This document shows positions 26,929-36,293 of a stretch of 64,000 bases of DNA, in pieces; position 1 is the first letter of the stretch, and each line of letters begins with the position of its first letter. The notes beneath the pieces are model-generated. The model made no database searches and was not told the origin of the DNA. It saw only the letters and a program-made list of their open reading frames with translations. The DNA lies in the NCBI RefSeq assembly GCF_000427465.1, contig NZ_ATYB01000008.1:744001-808000 (forward strand), given 5' to 3'. The translations under genes and the position numbers were made by a program. The stretch comes from Sinorhizobium arboris LMG 14919. Its GTDB lineage: Bacteria > Pseudomonadota > Alphaproteobacteria > Rhizobiales > Rhizobiaceae.

Positions 26929-28218
26929 ATGATGAGAGTGCTTGTGGTCGGCGCATCCGGCCTGATCGGCTCCGCAATTTGTGCGGCGCTCCATGGTCGT
27001 GGAGCCGAGATCGTCCGCGTGATCCGGCCGGGCTCGGCACCAGGGCCCCGCACTGCCGGCAAGGTCCTGGAACTCGACCTCCGCGCTGCCGATGGTGAGG
27101 CCTGGCTGCCGCATCTTGTCGGCATCGATGCCGTGGTGAACTGCGCGGGAACGCTTCAGGACGGTCCCGGTGAAGACACCGCAGCAGTGCATGCGCGCGG
27201 CCCCGCCGCCCTCTTCAAGGCCTGCGAGCAGGCCGGCATGCGCCGCGTCATCCACTTCTCGGCAATAGGGGTCGACAGGGCCCAGCCCTCCCCCTTTTCG
27301 CGCACCAAGCTTCAAGGCGACGAAACGCTGATGGCATGCGATCTCGACTGGGTCATCCTGCGCCCCTCCGTCGTGCTCGGACCTGGAGCCTACGGCGCCA
27401 GCGCTCTTTTCAGGGGCCTCGCCGCACTGCCCTGGCTGCCGGTCATGCCGAATACCGGATTGCTTCAGGTCGTGCGCCTCGAGGACGTGGTGCGCACGGT
27501 CGAGATGTTCGTCGACCCGGATGCTCCTTCGCGGCTCACCCTCGAGGTTGCCGGGCCTGAGGCCCTGTCGTTCAAGGACGTGGTGGGCACCTACAGGAAC
27601 TGGTTCGGATGGCCGGCCGCCCGCGTCGTGAACATGCCCGCTCCGCTCGCGAATCTCACCTACAAGCTCAGCGACGTCGCCGGGGCGCTGGGCTGGCGCC
27701 CGCCGACCCGCAGCACCGCTCAGAAAGAGATCGTGCGCGGCGCCGTTGGCGACGTCCGGCCGTGGATCGAAAAGACCGGAATAGAACCGTCGGCGCTCGC
27801 AGACGCGCTGGCGAGAACGCCCGTCCCGGTGCAGGAGCGCTGGTTCGCCAAGCTCTATCTGCTCAAGCCCGTCATCTTCGCCGTCCTCTCCCTCTTCTGG
27901 ATCACGACGGGCGTCATCTCGCTCACATCGGGATATGAAATCGGCGTCGACCTGATGGAACGGGGAGGCGCCGGCGTTCTTGCGGGGCCGAGCGTCATCG
28001 CCGGAGCCCTCGCCGATATCCTGATCGGCATGGCAATTGCGTTTCGCCGCACCAGCCGCATCGGCCTTTATGGCGCGGTCGGCCTCTCGCTTTTCTATGC
28101 GATCGCCGGAACGGCCCTGCTCCCGGAATTGTGGAGCGAGCCGCTTGGACCGCTTCTGAAGATCTGGCCCATCCTGGTGCTGCATCTCGCTGCCCTTGCA
28201 ATCCTGGAGGAGCGTTGA
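26929..28218 (+). CDS. NmrA-like NAD(P)-binding protein with C-terminal DoxX-like membrane domain
   Basis: A 429-residue two-part protein. Residues 1 to about 290 form an atypical SDR/NmrA domain with the dinucleotide motif GASGLIG near the N-terminus. From about residue 310 there are four hydrophobic helices typical of DoxX-like proteins (VIFAVLSLFWITTGVISL is the first). It overlaps the next gene by one base (TGATG). Such fusions with a DUF2269 partner are widespread but functionally obscure; a redox or stress role at the membrane is a guess. Confidence 0.8.
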   Translation: MMRVLVVGASGLIGSAICAALHGRGAEIVRVIRPGSAPGPRTAGKVLELDLRAADGEAWLPHLVGIDAVVNCAGTLQDGPGEDTAAVHARGPAALFKACEQAGMRRVIHFSAIGVDRAQPSPFSRTKLQGDETLMACDLDWVILRPSVVLGPGAYGASALFRGLAALPWLPVMPNTGLLQVVRLEDVVRTVEMFVDPDAPSRLTLEVAGPEALSFKDVVGTYRNWFGWPAARVVNMPAPLANLTYKLSDVAGALGWRPPTRSTAQKEIVRGAVGDVRPWIEKTGIEPSALADALARTPVPVQERWFAKLYLLKPVIFAVLSLFWITTGVISLTSGYEIGVDLMERGGAGVLAGPSVIAGALADILIGMAIAFRRTSRIGLYGAVGLSLFYAIAGTALLPELWSEPLGPLLKIWPILVLHLAALAILEER

Positions 28219-28691
28219 TGCTGTACTTCGTTCTGAAGTTTCTGCACATCATCGGCGCCTCCGTGCTGCTCGGCACCGGTGCCGGGATCGCCTTCTTCAT
28301 GCTTCTGGCGCATCGGACCGGCCGCACGGAAACTATCGCGGCCGTGGCCCGCATCGTCGTCATCGCCGATTTTCTTTTCACTGCCACCGCCGTGGTTCTG
28401 CAGCCCGTCACGGGGATCGCCCTTGCATGGAACGTCGGTTATTCGCTCACGGAAGGATGGATCCTGTTTTCGCTTATCCTCTACGTGATCACGGGTGCAT
28501 TCTGGCTTCCGGTCGTGTGGATGCAGATGGAGATGCGCCGGCTCGCCGAGACCGCAAGCAAGGCCGGCGAGCCGCTGCCGAAGCGCTATTATCAACTCTT
28601 CCGCCTATGGTTCGTCTTCGGCTTCCCGGCCTTCGGCGCCGTCCTCGCAATCTTCTGGCTCATGATCACGCGGCCGGCGCTCGCATGGTGA
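28218..28691 (+). CDS. DUF2269 family integral membrane protein
   Basis: A 157-residue protein with four predicted membrane helices and the family's N-terminal FLHIIGASVLLGTGAGIAFF. Its ATG overlaps the preceding stop, so it is translationally coupled to the NmrA/DoxX-like gene. It is convergent with the binding-protein gene at 28710, 18 nt away. Function unknown. Confidence 0.82.
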   Translation: MLYFVLKFLHIIGASVLLGTGAGIAFFMLLAHRTGRTETIAAVARIVVIADFLFTATAVVLQPVTGIALAWNVGYSLTEGWILFSLILYVITGAFWLPVVWMQMEMRRLAETASKAGEPLPKRYYQLFRLWFVFGFPAFGAVLAIFWLMITRPALAW

Positions 28692-28709
28692 ACCCGATGG
28701 CGCCTCGCT

Positions 28710-29654
28710 CTAGCTTTTCAACGCGCTTTCAACCGCTTCCTTTGCCGGTGCGCCATCAAACGTCGTCACCCCTTCAAGCCACGGAGCGACTGCCTCCGGA
28801 TGAGCCTTCAGCCAATCGGCTGCGGCGTTCTTCGGGTCTTTGCCGTCGTTCAGTATCCCGTTCATGATCTCGTTTTCCATCTCCAGTGTGAAGCGCAGGT
28901 TGGTCACGAACCTCGCGACATTCGGGCATTCCTGCGCATATCCAGCCCGGATGTTGGTATAGATATCGGCACCGCCGTAATTCGGCCCGAAATAGGCGTC
29001 GGCGCCCGAAAGATAATCGATCTGGTAACGCGTGTTCATCGGATGCGGAGCCCATCCGAGAAAGACGATCCACTGGCTGTTCTTTGTCGCTCTTGCGACC
29101 TCGGCGAGCATGCCCTGCTCGGAGGACTCCACGAGCTCCCAGCCTGTGAGCCCGAAGTCGCCCTTGTTGATCATGTCGAGGATCATGCGGTTGCCATTGT
29201 TGCCGGGTTCGATCCCGTAGATCTTCCGGCCGAATTTGTCGGGAAACTTTTGAAGGTCGGAAATGTCTTTGACGCCTGCGTCGGCGACGTATTTCGGCAC
29301 GGCGAACGTATATTTCGCGCCGGTGAGGTTCGGACCGATCACCTCGACCGACTTGTCCTCCAGGAACGGCTTGCGGTCGGCTTCCATGCTCGGCTGCCAA
29401 TCCCCGAGATAGACGTCGATGTCCTTGTTCTTCATGCTCGCATAGGTGACGGGGATCGACAGGAGCTTGCTCTGCGGGGCATAGCCGAGCGCTTCGAGAA
29501 TGGTTGAGGCGACAGCCGTCGTCGACGTGATGTCGGTCCAGCCGACATCGGAGAAGCGGACGGTCTTGCAACTCTCCGGTTCAGCGGCAGTGGCGACGCC
29601 GATGGTCATGAGCAGTCCAGCGGTCATTGCAGTGATCTGTTTCAGCATTGTCAT
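28710..29654 (-). CDS. ChoX-like choline/betaine periplasmic binding protein, without its own permease
   Basis: A 314-residue OpuAC-family binding protein with a 23-residue signal peptide (ends near ATAA). It closely resembles S. meliloti ChoX by memory. The aromatic cage positions are kept: W39 and D41 in DVGWTD, the Trp in LGDWQPSMEAD, the Tyr in AKYTFAV, and the Trp in FLGWAPHPMN. No choV/choW-like genes are nearby. It lies 62 nt downstream of the SDR of the acetone carboxylase operon on the same strand, so co-transcription is possible. It may lend choline or a related compound to a transporter encoded elsewhere. Confidence 0.85.
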   Translation of the reverse strand: MTMLKQITAMTAGLLMTIGVATAAEPESCKTVRFSDVGWTDITSTTAVASTILEALGYAPQSKLLSIPVTYASMKNKDIDVYLGDWQPSMEADRKPFLEDKSVEVIGPNLTGAKYTFAVPKYVADAGVKDISDLQKFPDKFGRKIYGIEPGNNGNRMILDMINKGDFGLTGWELVESSEQGMLAEVARATKNSQWIVFLGWAPHPMNTRYQIDYLSGADAYFGPNYGGADIYTNIRAGYAQECPNVARFVTNLRFTLEMENEIMNGILNDGKDPKNAAADWLKAHPEAVAPWLEGVTTFDGAPAKEAVESALKS

Positions 29655-29716
29655 GTTCCCTCTTCTTAGGTTCTGTATGCACTGCGAAACTCACGTCAAA
29701 AGACCAGAAAGGCGGC

Positions 29717-30547
29717 TCACCAAAGTGCGCCGCCCGTGATCTGTATGTTCTCCATGGTAATGCCCCTTGCGCCCTCGCCGCAGAGGAAGGCGGCAAGGGC
29801 CGCTATCTCGTCGGGTTGAATGATGCGGTTCTGCGGGTTCTGGGCGGCGATATCCGACATCGCCGCCTCCATCGTCCGCCCCCTGCCCTCCCTTTCGACG
29901 ACCTGCTGAACGTTGCGGCGCATCAGTTCCGTTTCCACCCAGGTCGGACTGATCATCACGCAGTTGACGCCATGCGGCGCCCCTTCGAGCGCCACGCAGC
30001 GGGTGAGCCCGAGCAGCCCCGCCTTCGAGGCGCAATAGGCCGGATTGTCCTTCCAGCCGACGGTGGCAGCCGTCGAGCCGATATTGATGATCCGGCCCCA
30101 TCCGCGCCCGATCATCCCGGGCAGCAGCCGGCGCGTCATTCGGAAAGCGCCGTTCAGATTGGTGTCGATGATCTTCAGCCATAACTCGTCAGGATGGCCC
30201 GCCACCGGCTGCTCGGCGGTCGTCCCTGCTGCATTGACGAGAATGTCGGCCGGACCGCATGCGGCTTGCGCCGCCGACACGAATTGCTCGATCGCGTCGC
30301 TGTCGCGAACGTCCAGATGGCCGGCGTAAACAGCCGTTCCGGCAGCGGCGAGCCGCTGCCGGACTTCGACGATCACCTGCGGGTCCGGATAGGCCGCGGC
30401 ATCGCCCTGCCGCCCGGCCGCCTCGCGGACGAACGATCCTACGGCGACATCGGCACCCTCGGCGGCAAGCGCCTCCGCAATCGCCAGCCCCTGCCCCGTC
30501 AACCCGCCGGTGATGACCGCACTGCGGCCCTTGAGCCTGCCCGTCAT
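29717..30547 (-). CDS. Short-chain dehydrogenase/reductase of the acetone carboxylase operon
   Basis: A 276-residue classical SDR: cofactor motif TGGLTGQG near residue 14, NAAG near residue 107, and the Ser-Tyr-Lys catalytic set in NIGST and YCASK. Its ATG overlaps the acxC stop as ATGA, so it belongs to the acx operon. Acetone carboxylase makes acetoacetate from acetone and bicarbonate. The SDR could be a 2-propanol dehydrogenase upstream of it or a 3-hydroxybutyrate dehydrogenase downstream; sequence does not decide. Confidence 0.85.
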   Translation of the reverse strand: MTGRLKGRSAVITGGLTGQGLAIAEALAAEGADVAVGSFVREAAGRQGDAAAYPDPQVIVEVRQRLAAAGTAVYAGHLDVRDSDAIEQFVSAAQAACGPADILVNAAGTTAEQPVAGHPDELWLKIIDTNLNGAFRMTRRLLPGMIGRGWGRIINIGSTAATVGWKDNPAYCASKAGLLGLTRCVALEGAPHGVNCVMISPTWVETELMRRNVQQVVEREGRGRTMEAAMSDIAAQNPQNRIIQPDEIAALAAFLCGEGARGITMENIQITGGALW

Positions 30548-31041
30548 GATAGATCCTTCAAAGGCTTGCCGAGCCAGTCGCGATAGAACCCTTCGAGGTC
30601 CGGCTCGAAATCATGAACGATCGGATAACCGGGGGCTGCCGCTTCGACTTCGTGCAGATGCGCACATTCGGGGCAGAAGAACTCGCGGATCTCCATCCAT
30701 CTCGGATCCGGGATATCGCTGTTCGGGTAGATTTCGCGCAAACTCTCCTCGGTATCGCGCACGTTGATTACCGCGTTCAGCTTCCAGTTCCTGCGATAGT
30801 CGCCGAAGGAATGGCCGCATTCGCAGCGGGTGACCCGCCCCTCGGCGCTGTCGCAGATGAAGAGGCGATCGCCGACCGGCAACAGGATCGGATCGCTCCA
30901 GGAAACGCGGTCCTGCAGCACTGCCAGATATTTGAAGAACCGGTCGTCGTCCTTGTAGGCGCTCATGATCCGCCGCGTCTGCGCCCAGGGGAGCGTGCCG
31001 TTGACGAGGTCGTTGATGACTTCCTTCGAGTATCCGGTCAT
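30544..31041 (-). CDS. acxC: Acetone carboxylase gamma subunit
   Basis: A 165-residue protein of the AcxC family. It has cysteine pairs in RCECGHSF and FCPECAHLH, suggesting a metal site, and the family's N-terminus (SKEVINDLVNGTLPW). It follows acxB after 3 nt. In Xanthobacter and Aromatoleum the gamma subunit is required for the alpha2beta2gamma2 enzyme that carboxylates acetone with ATP. Confidence 0.93.
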   Translation of the reverse strand: MTGYSKEVINDLVNGTLPWAQTRRIMSAYKDDDRFFKYLAVLQDRVSWSDPILLPVGDRLFICDSAEGRVTRCECGHSFGDYRRNWKLNAVINVRDTEESLREIYPNSDIPDPRWMEIREFFCPECAHLHEVEAAAPGYPIVHDFEPDLEGFYRDWLGKPLKDLS

Positions 31042-31044
31042 GGC

Positions 31045-33246
31045 TCAATTCTCCCCGGCGATGGCGAAATCGGAGGCAAGGCCCCAGAATTCCTTGAAAT
31101 CCTTGGAAAAGCGCAGCGAGAGCTTCATCGCGCTGCGGTACATCTTTGCGACCTCGGGAGCGAAGTCCGAAGCCTTCACCCGCCGTCGCTCCCGGGCGAT
31201 CCACTCGGATACCGGAATCGCCTTCTTCAGCCGTTCCTTGCGCATCTGTTCGCGCCGGACTGCCGTCGCCTCGATGTCGGCCTGCGGGTAGCCTTCGGCA
31301 TCCTCCCGGAGAATTATGCCGAACACTTTTTCTGCGGCTTGGCGCGTCAGGAACCCGTTCTCCACGTCCCATGCCGTCTTGACCGGATCGCGCTCCAGCA
31401 CGTCGCCGAAGCCGCCGCCGCCATTATAGGCATGGCTGAAGATGTCTCCGGCCTTGTGCGGCCGGGTAATGTAGGGACCCTCCTCAAAGACCTGCTCTCC
31501 TTTGTAGATGCGTTCGAAATCGGAGACCAGCGGGTCGGTGCCCGGCGCATGTGCGAGCGACTCCCGGCGTTCGGCGCGCTCGTGAATATCGGAGTTCCTG
31601 ACCGCGTGATGTTTCTCGCAGGTCGGTGCCGGATAGCCGCCGCACAGGCCGCCATTGTCGAACACCCGCGAGGAATGCTCAGATGTAACGAGGCGCAGGT
31701 GATCAGTCTTGTTGATGAGCCATGTCGAGATGAAGGCGCAGCCGCCGCGGTACTTTCCGGCGCCGCCGGAGTTCGGCACGATCGAGCGGCCGATATAAAC
31801 CATCGGCATATTCTGTTCCCAGATCTCGATATTGCCCATGTCCGATTCCGGGTTCCAGCCGACATAGGCAGTGTCGAGACCGTCCTTGATCGCCAGCGCT
31901 CCGGAGCCCGCGGCCGCGCATTCGAAATGCGCCATGCCGAAGCCGGTGCCGTACTGGCTGATACCCCCCATCTCGATCATCGGAGAGTTCACCTGACCGA
32001 CAAAGGCTTCCTCGACAAAGCCCCGGGCGATGAAACCCCGTGAGAGCAGCCGCTGGAAAACGCCGTAGGCCGGAAGCAGCAATGCCCAGGACGTGGCTGT
32101 CGCCGCCATCTCGTTGTCCGGATTGGTCCAGGTGCCGTGCGGAATATTGATCTCGGTCGCCATCCATGCGCCGTCATTGACGAGCCCCTCGAAGTTCATG
32201 TGCTGGGTGAGGGTCACGAACATGCCGCCGTCCATTCCGGCCGGCGTGCAGTTCATCGAATGGTAGCCCCAGGGCTGTGTGCCATCAAAGTCGAGCCTGA
32301 TCTTGCCCTCGCTGGTGATCTCCATCTCGATCGGGATATTGTAGAGCCAGTTCGGGTCGGCAAGCGGCTGAAACCCCGGCTTGCCTTCGGTCACATGGCC
32401 GTAGAAGGTGTGGCCGCGATAGATGCCGGGCACGGTCAATTGCCGTGTCCGGGCAAGCTGTGCTCTTCTGCCCTCTTCGATGAATTCCTTGGAAAGCCGC
32501 TGCCAGTATTCGAGGCCGACCTCGTTGATCAGTTGTTTGACGCTCTCGCGCATGTCGATGCAGGCGGCGACCTTGGCCTTCTCGTCCAGCACCCAGTAGA
32601 TCGGCATGCGCAGATTGCGCTCGCAACGGATCACGTAGTCGCGGCGGATCTCGTCATTCTCGCCGATCTTTTCGGCACAGACGAAAAGTCCCTCGGTGAA
32701 GCGTTCCTGCGCAAGGCACACATCGCCGCCGGGCGTGATCCCACCCGCCTCGAGTTCATGGCAGACCGCGCCCGCCCAGCCGACTAGCGTGTCCTCGTGG
32801 AAGATCGGTACCACATCCATCACGTCGGGCACCTGGACTGTGCCTATGAAGGCGTCGTTGTTGGCGAAAATGTCGCCGTCGCGGATGCATGGATTCTGCT
32901 CGTAGCCGTTTCTGATCATCCACTTGATGAAGCGGCTCATTGTGTGCACATGCACCATGATCCCGTTCGAAAGCGCGATCGCGTCGCCTTCCGGCGTGTA
33001 GATCGCCACCACCATTTCGCCGACTTCCCGCACCCCCGGCGAGGCGGAGATGCGGCGCGCCATTTCGCGAGCCGAGACGCAATAGGCGCGCAGCTTCGTG
33101 TGGAGGGTCTCGAATTTCAGCGGATCCTGCCTGCGCAGCCGAAGTTCGGTGATCCCGTCATAGCAGCCGGTCTCCTCCATCAGCCGTTCGGATTCGAGCA
33201 GCCGCCGCTGCAGGGGATTTGCCGTTTTGTCCAGCATGTTTGTCAT
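31045..33246 (-). CDS. acxB: Acetone carboxylase alpha subunit (HyuB/hydantoinase B family)
   Basis: A 733-residue HyuB-family protein. The family's N-terminal region around EMVVAIYTPEGDAIALSNG and the glycine-rich C-terminal AYNGGGGFGD are present. It lies 8 nt downstream of acxA and 3 nt upstream of acxC, the canonical acxABC order. Length fits the acetone carboxylase alpha subunit (about 85 kDa) better than hydantoinase B. It binds metal and acetone-derived intermediates in the complex. Confidence 0.93.
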   Translation of the reverse strand: MTNMLDKTANPLQRRLLESERLMEETGCYDGITELRLRRQDPLKFETLHTKLRAYCVSAREMARRISASPGVREVGEMVVAIYTPEGDAIALSNGIMVHVHTMSRFIKWMIRNGYEQNPCIRDGDIFANNDAFIGTVQVPDVMDVVPIFHEDTLVGWAGAVCHELEAGGITPGGDVCLAQERFTEGLFVCAEKIGENDEIRRDYVIRCERNLRMPIYWVLDEKAKVAACIDMRESVKQLINEVGLEYWQRLSKEFIEEGRRAQLARTRQLTVPGIYRGHTFYGHVTEGKPGFQPLADPNWLYNIPIEMEITSEGKIRLDFDGTQPWGYHSMNCTPAGMDGGMFVTLTQHMNFEGLVNDGAWMATEINIPHGTWTNPDNEMAATATSWALLLPAYGVFQRLLSRGFIARGFVEEAFVGQVNSPMIEMGGISQYGTGFGMAHFECAAAGSGALAIKDGLDTAYVGWNPESDMGNIEIWEQNMPMVYIGRSIVPNSGGAGKYRGGCAFISTWLINKTDHLRLVTSEHSSRVFDNGGLCGGYPAPTCEKHHAVRNSDIHERAERRESLAHAPGTDPLVSDFERIYKGEQVFEEGPYITRPHKAGDIFSHAYNGGGGFGDVLERDPVKTAWDVENGFLTRQAAEKVFGIILREDAEGYPQADIEATAVRREQMRKERLKKAIPVSEWIARERRRVKASDFAPEVAKMYRSAMKLSLRFSKDFKEFWGLASDFAIAGEN

Positions 33247-33254
33247 CCTTCAGC

Positions 33255-35399
33255 TCAGGCGTGGTTGTAATGAAGCAGCGTCCATTCATCGATGAAGACG
33301 CGGTCGTTCGGATGCACCACCAGCGTCGTTGCCGGATGTTCGATGATCGCGGGGCCGATCACTTCGTGCCCCGGCTCAAGCCGATCCATTTCGTAGAGGT
33401 CTGCCCTGTGCCAGCGGCCGCCGATATAGGCTTCGCGCACGCCCTTGTGGGCGGATTGCGGATCGGCTGTCCCGAGAGGCCGCCTGACAAGCACCGGCTT
33501 GATCTTCTCGGCGGTGGCGATGACGCCGAGTTCCATCAGCGAGACACCCGCCTCGCCATATCTCGACACGCGGTGATTGGCCTTGGCATAGACGTCCTCG
33601 AACTGCGCAAGCACCGCGCGCATGTCGTCTGCGGTTCCGACCGACGACAGCGGCGCCAGTACCTCGACGTCTTCCAATTGGCCGGTGTAACGGGCCATGA
33701 AGAAGGGAACAGTTCTGATCTTCTCCCGCGCATGGCCGTCGGTCAGCATCTCGTCGACGGCGGCCTTTTCGAGGTCTTGCCACACCTGGGTGACCTGCGC
33801 GCCGGCTGCAGCGAGCCTGTCGTCGGAGGCGCGTGCGCCGATATCGATCTGGATCGAAACCGAATGCCGGCGCATATAGTCGGCCGTCGTACAGCCGAAG
33901 GCGGAGAAAGCGGCGGCAAACTGAAACGTGATGATGTCCTTGAAGCCGATGCCCCTCGAGCAGCCGGAAAGATGCAGCGGGCCCGAACCGCCATAGGAAA
34001 GAAGCGTGAACTCGGAAGGATGGATGCCCTGGCCCGAGATAACGCGTCGCAGCGCGTTATTGGCGTCCTGCTCCAGCATGTCGATCATGCCTTCAGCCGC
34101 TTCCTCCACGCCGACGCCGAGCACGTCCGCGCATTTTTCCTTGAAGGCCGCGCGTGCTTTCTCGACCTCGAGCACCACCTTGCCCCCGAGGAAGTAATAC
34201 GGGTTCAACCGGCCGAGGATCGCATCGCAATCGGCGATGGTCGGCTCCGTGCCACCCTTGGCAAAGCAGATGGGGCCCGGGTCTGCGCCTGCGCTTTCGG
34301 GTCCGAGCGACACCTTCCTGGTCAGCGGGTCGACCTTGAGGATCATGCCGGCGCCTGCCCCGATCGTGTCGAGATGAAGGGTCGGCACATTGAGCTTGAA
34401 GCGGTCCATCAGCGGCTCGTTCTCGATGCGGGTCTGGCCGCGCGAGATGACGCCCATATCGAAAGAAGTCCCGCCCATGTCCGAGCAGATCAGCGAATCG
34501 TTGCCGATCAGCTTGCCGACATAGGCCGCCCCGAGGATTCCGCCGATCGGGCCCGAGATCATCGTCTCGTGCAGGCGCGGATGGTTGATCGAGGTCAGCC
34601 CCCCGAAGGAGAGCAGCGTCTGCACGCCATATTTGAAACCGTATTTCTGCGACGCCTCCTCGATACCCTTGAGCTGCTTGCGGCCGCGCGAGGTCGCATA
34701 GGCTTCGATCAGCACCGAGTTCAGCCGCGACTGCTCCCGGATCACCGGTCGGACCTCGTGGCTGGTATAGATGTTGATCTCGGCCCCGGCGGCGGCGGCC
34801 TCTCGGCGGCAGATCTCGGCGATGCGCTTCTCGTGCACAGGATTGACATGGCTGAAGATCGTCATGATGCAGATCGCGTCCACCTTGTCGCGGATCAGCG
34901 CACGGGCCGCCGCGGCTGCCTCGTGCTCGTAGAGCGGCAGCACGATATCGCCGAAATGGTCGACGCGTTCGGTAACGCCATGAGTGCGGCGGCGCGGCAC
35001 CAGCGGATCGGGGTGGGCGTGGGTCACGGCATGCAGCCGGTCGGCATAAGAGTAATCCGCCCAGGCCTGCAGGCCGCGGCCCATCAGCACCATGTCCTCC
35101 ATGCCTTTAGTGGTGATCAGACCAAGCTTGCGCCCGGTGCGCGAGAGCAAGGTGTTGAGCATGCCGGTACCGGAATAGAGCACCACGTCGAGACCGGAAA
35201 AAAGACTGTCGAGGGAGATACCCCAGGCGTCTGCGGCATCGGCAGCGGACGAAATGAAGCCTTCGGCCTCGTTTTTCGGCGTGGTCGCGGCCTTGCCGAT
35301 CTTGAAGTGCCCGTTTTGATCGACAAGGATGGTGTCAGTCATCGTACCGCCCGCGTCGATGCCGATCACGATTGGGTTTTCCAAGGTCCTGCCCTCCAT
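33255..35399 (-). CDS. acxA: Acetone carboxylase beta subunit (HyuA/hydantoinase A family)
   Basis: A 714-residue HyuA-family protein with the ATP-binding start VIGIDAGGTMTDTILVD and the DMGGTSFDMG loop of the actin-like ATPase fold. First gene of the operon; only 83 nt separate its ATG from the GTG of the divergent luxR-type gene, with a 16-bp palindrome between. It phosphorylates bicarbonate and acetone during acetone carboxylation (established for the family). Confidence 0.93.
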   Translation of the reverse strand: MEGRTLENPIVIGIDAGGTMTDTILVDQNGHFKIGKAATTPKNEAEGFISSAADAADAWGISLDSLFSGLDVVLYSGTGMLNTLLSRTGRKLGLITTKGMEDMVLMGRGLQAWADYSYADRLHAVTHAHPDPLVPRRRTHGVTERVDHFGDIVLPLYEHEAAAAARALIRDKVDAICIMTIFSHVNPVHEKRIAEICRREAAAAGAEINIYTSHEVRPVIREQSRLNSVLIEAYATSRGRKQLKGIEEASQKYGFKYGVQTLLSFGGLTSINHPRLHETMISGPIGGILGAAYVGKLIGNDSLICSDMGGTSFDMGVISRGQTRIENEPLMDRFKLNVPTLHLDTIGAGAGMILKVDPLTRKVSLGPESAGADPGPICFAKGGTEPTIADCDAILGRLNPYYFLGGKVVLEVEKARAAFKEKCADVLGVGVEEAAEGMIDMLEQDANNALRRVISGQGIHPSEFTLLSYGGSGPLHLSGCSRGIGFKDIITFQFAAAFSAFGCTTADYMRRHSVSIQIDIGARASDDRLAAAGAQVTQVWQDLEKAAVDEMLTDGHAREKIRTVPFFMARYTGQLEDVEVLAPLSSVGTADDMRAVLAQFEDVYAKANHRVSRYGEAGVSLMELGVIATAEKIKPVLVRRPLGTADPQSAHKGVREAYIGGRWHRADLYEMDRLEPGHEVIGPAIIEHPATTLVVHPNDRVFIDEWTLLHYNHA

Positions 35400-35446
35400 G
35401 GCTTTAGCAAGGGAGGGAGCGTAGATGCGAAATTTCGGCTGAGAAA

Positions 35447-35462
35447 TGTGCCAAAAGGCACA
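35447..35462. promoter_or_regulatory. Palindrome in the acxA/luxR divergent region
   Basis: TGTGCC and GGCACA flank an AAAA spacer (16 bp overall). It is roughly 20 bp from the luxR-type start and 48 bp from the acxA start. A plausible binding site for the LuxR-type regulator controlling both directions; not shown. Confidence 0.4.
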
Positions 35463-35482
35463 ATGACCGGCAGGGGGGAACC

Positions 35483-36277
35483 GTGCTAGACGAGCGTATG
35501 AACGGCGAAGGGTTCTGGAATATCCTGGCGCAGGCGATCAGCGCCACCGGCACCGACAGGCATGTCGACCGGCTGATCGACATGGTCGGAGCCGTGGTGC
35601 CGCAGAACCTAATCACGGTCACCCGCTATTCCGCCACCCGCAAGCCCGAATTCGTCAAGCACCGAGGCTACTCCGACGAGATGGTGGCTCGCTACCTCGA
35701 TACCTATTATGTGTTCGATCCCTTCTATGCCTATTGGCGCCTGAACCGGCGCGCCGGCATCGTGCCCCTCAAGCGCCTGGCGGACGGCGCACCCAAACGC
35801 GGCCGCTACATAGCGGAGTTCCTGGCGCAATCCGAAATCTGCGACGAGGTCGGCATCATGCTGGAAGACGGGGACGATTGGTGCCTCGGCATTTTTCTCG
35901 ACCGTTCCACATCGATGTTCAGCGACGGCGAGGTCGCCGCTCTGCGCAGCCGCTTTCCGGTTTTCGAAGCACTGCATGCAACCGATACGCGCACGCGCGA
36001 CCCCAGTCTGAGGCGAACCAGCACGCCCGAAGCCATGGGGGAGGCGCCGGTGAGCGCCGTCCAGGCCTCCCTGATCCTGTGGCCGGACCTGACGGCACGG
36101 GAGCGGGAACTCGTCGCCCTCATTCTGCAGGGACATCCGAACGCCACCATCGCCTCCAGGCTCGGGATCGCCCCGGGCACGGTCAAGAACCACCGGGCGC
36201 GCATCTATGAAAAGCTCGACATCACGACGGAGCGCGAACTCTTCCTGCAGGTCTTCCAGCAATACCGGCTGTCGTGA
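35483..36277 (+). CDS. LuxR-type transcriptional regulator, divergent from acetone carboxylase
   Basis: A 264-residue protein. Residues 1-165 form a sensor-like domain without a family I can name; residues about 195-258 are a GerE/LuxR helix-turn-helix (LTARERELVALILQGHPNATIASRLG, then VKNHRARIYEKL). The GTG at 35483 is used because GGGGGGAA is just upstream; an ATG at 35498 is possible. Characterised acx operons often use a sigma-54 activator (AcxR), so a LuxR-type regulator here is notable. It ends 16 nt before a convergent gene. Confidence 0.82.
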   Translation: MLDERMNGEGFWNILAQAISATGTDRHVDRLIDMVGAVVPQNLITVTRYSATRKPEFVKHRGYSDEMVARYLDTYYVFDPFYAYWRLNRRAGIVPLKRLADGAPKRGRYIAEFLAQSEICDEVGIMLEDGDDWCLGIFLDRSTSMFSDGEVAALRSRFPVFEALHATDTRTRDPSLRRTSTPEAMGEAPVSAVQASLILWPDLTARERELVALILQGHPNATIASRLGIAPGTVKNHRARIYEKLDITTERELFLQVFQQYRLS

Positions 36278-36293
36278 GGACCTGCTGCTGCGA

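Noticed and set aside
35425..35460. Sigma-54 type -24/-12 element for acxA (TGGCAC on the minus strand)
   Set aside because: The GC element of the -12 box is one base too far and the TTGC core is absent; the regulator next door is LuxR-type, not a sigma-54 activator.
33219..35489. Plus-strand ORF of 756 codons opposite acxA
   Set aside because: It mirrors acxA on the other strand, has an arginine/histidine-rich composition typical of antisense frames in GC-rich genes, and shows no family motifs.
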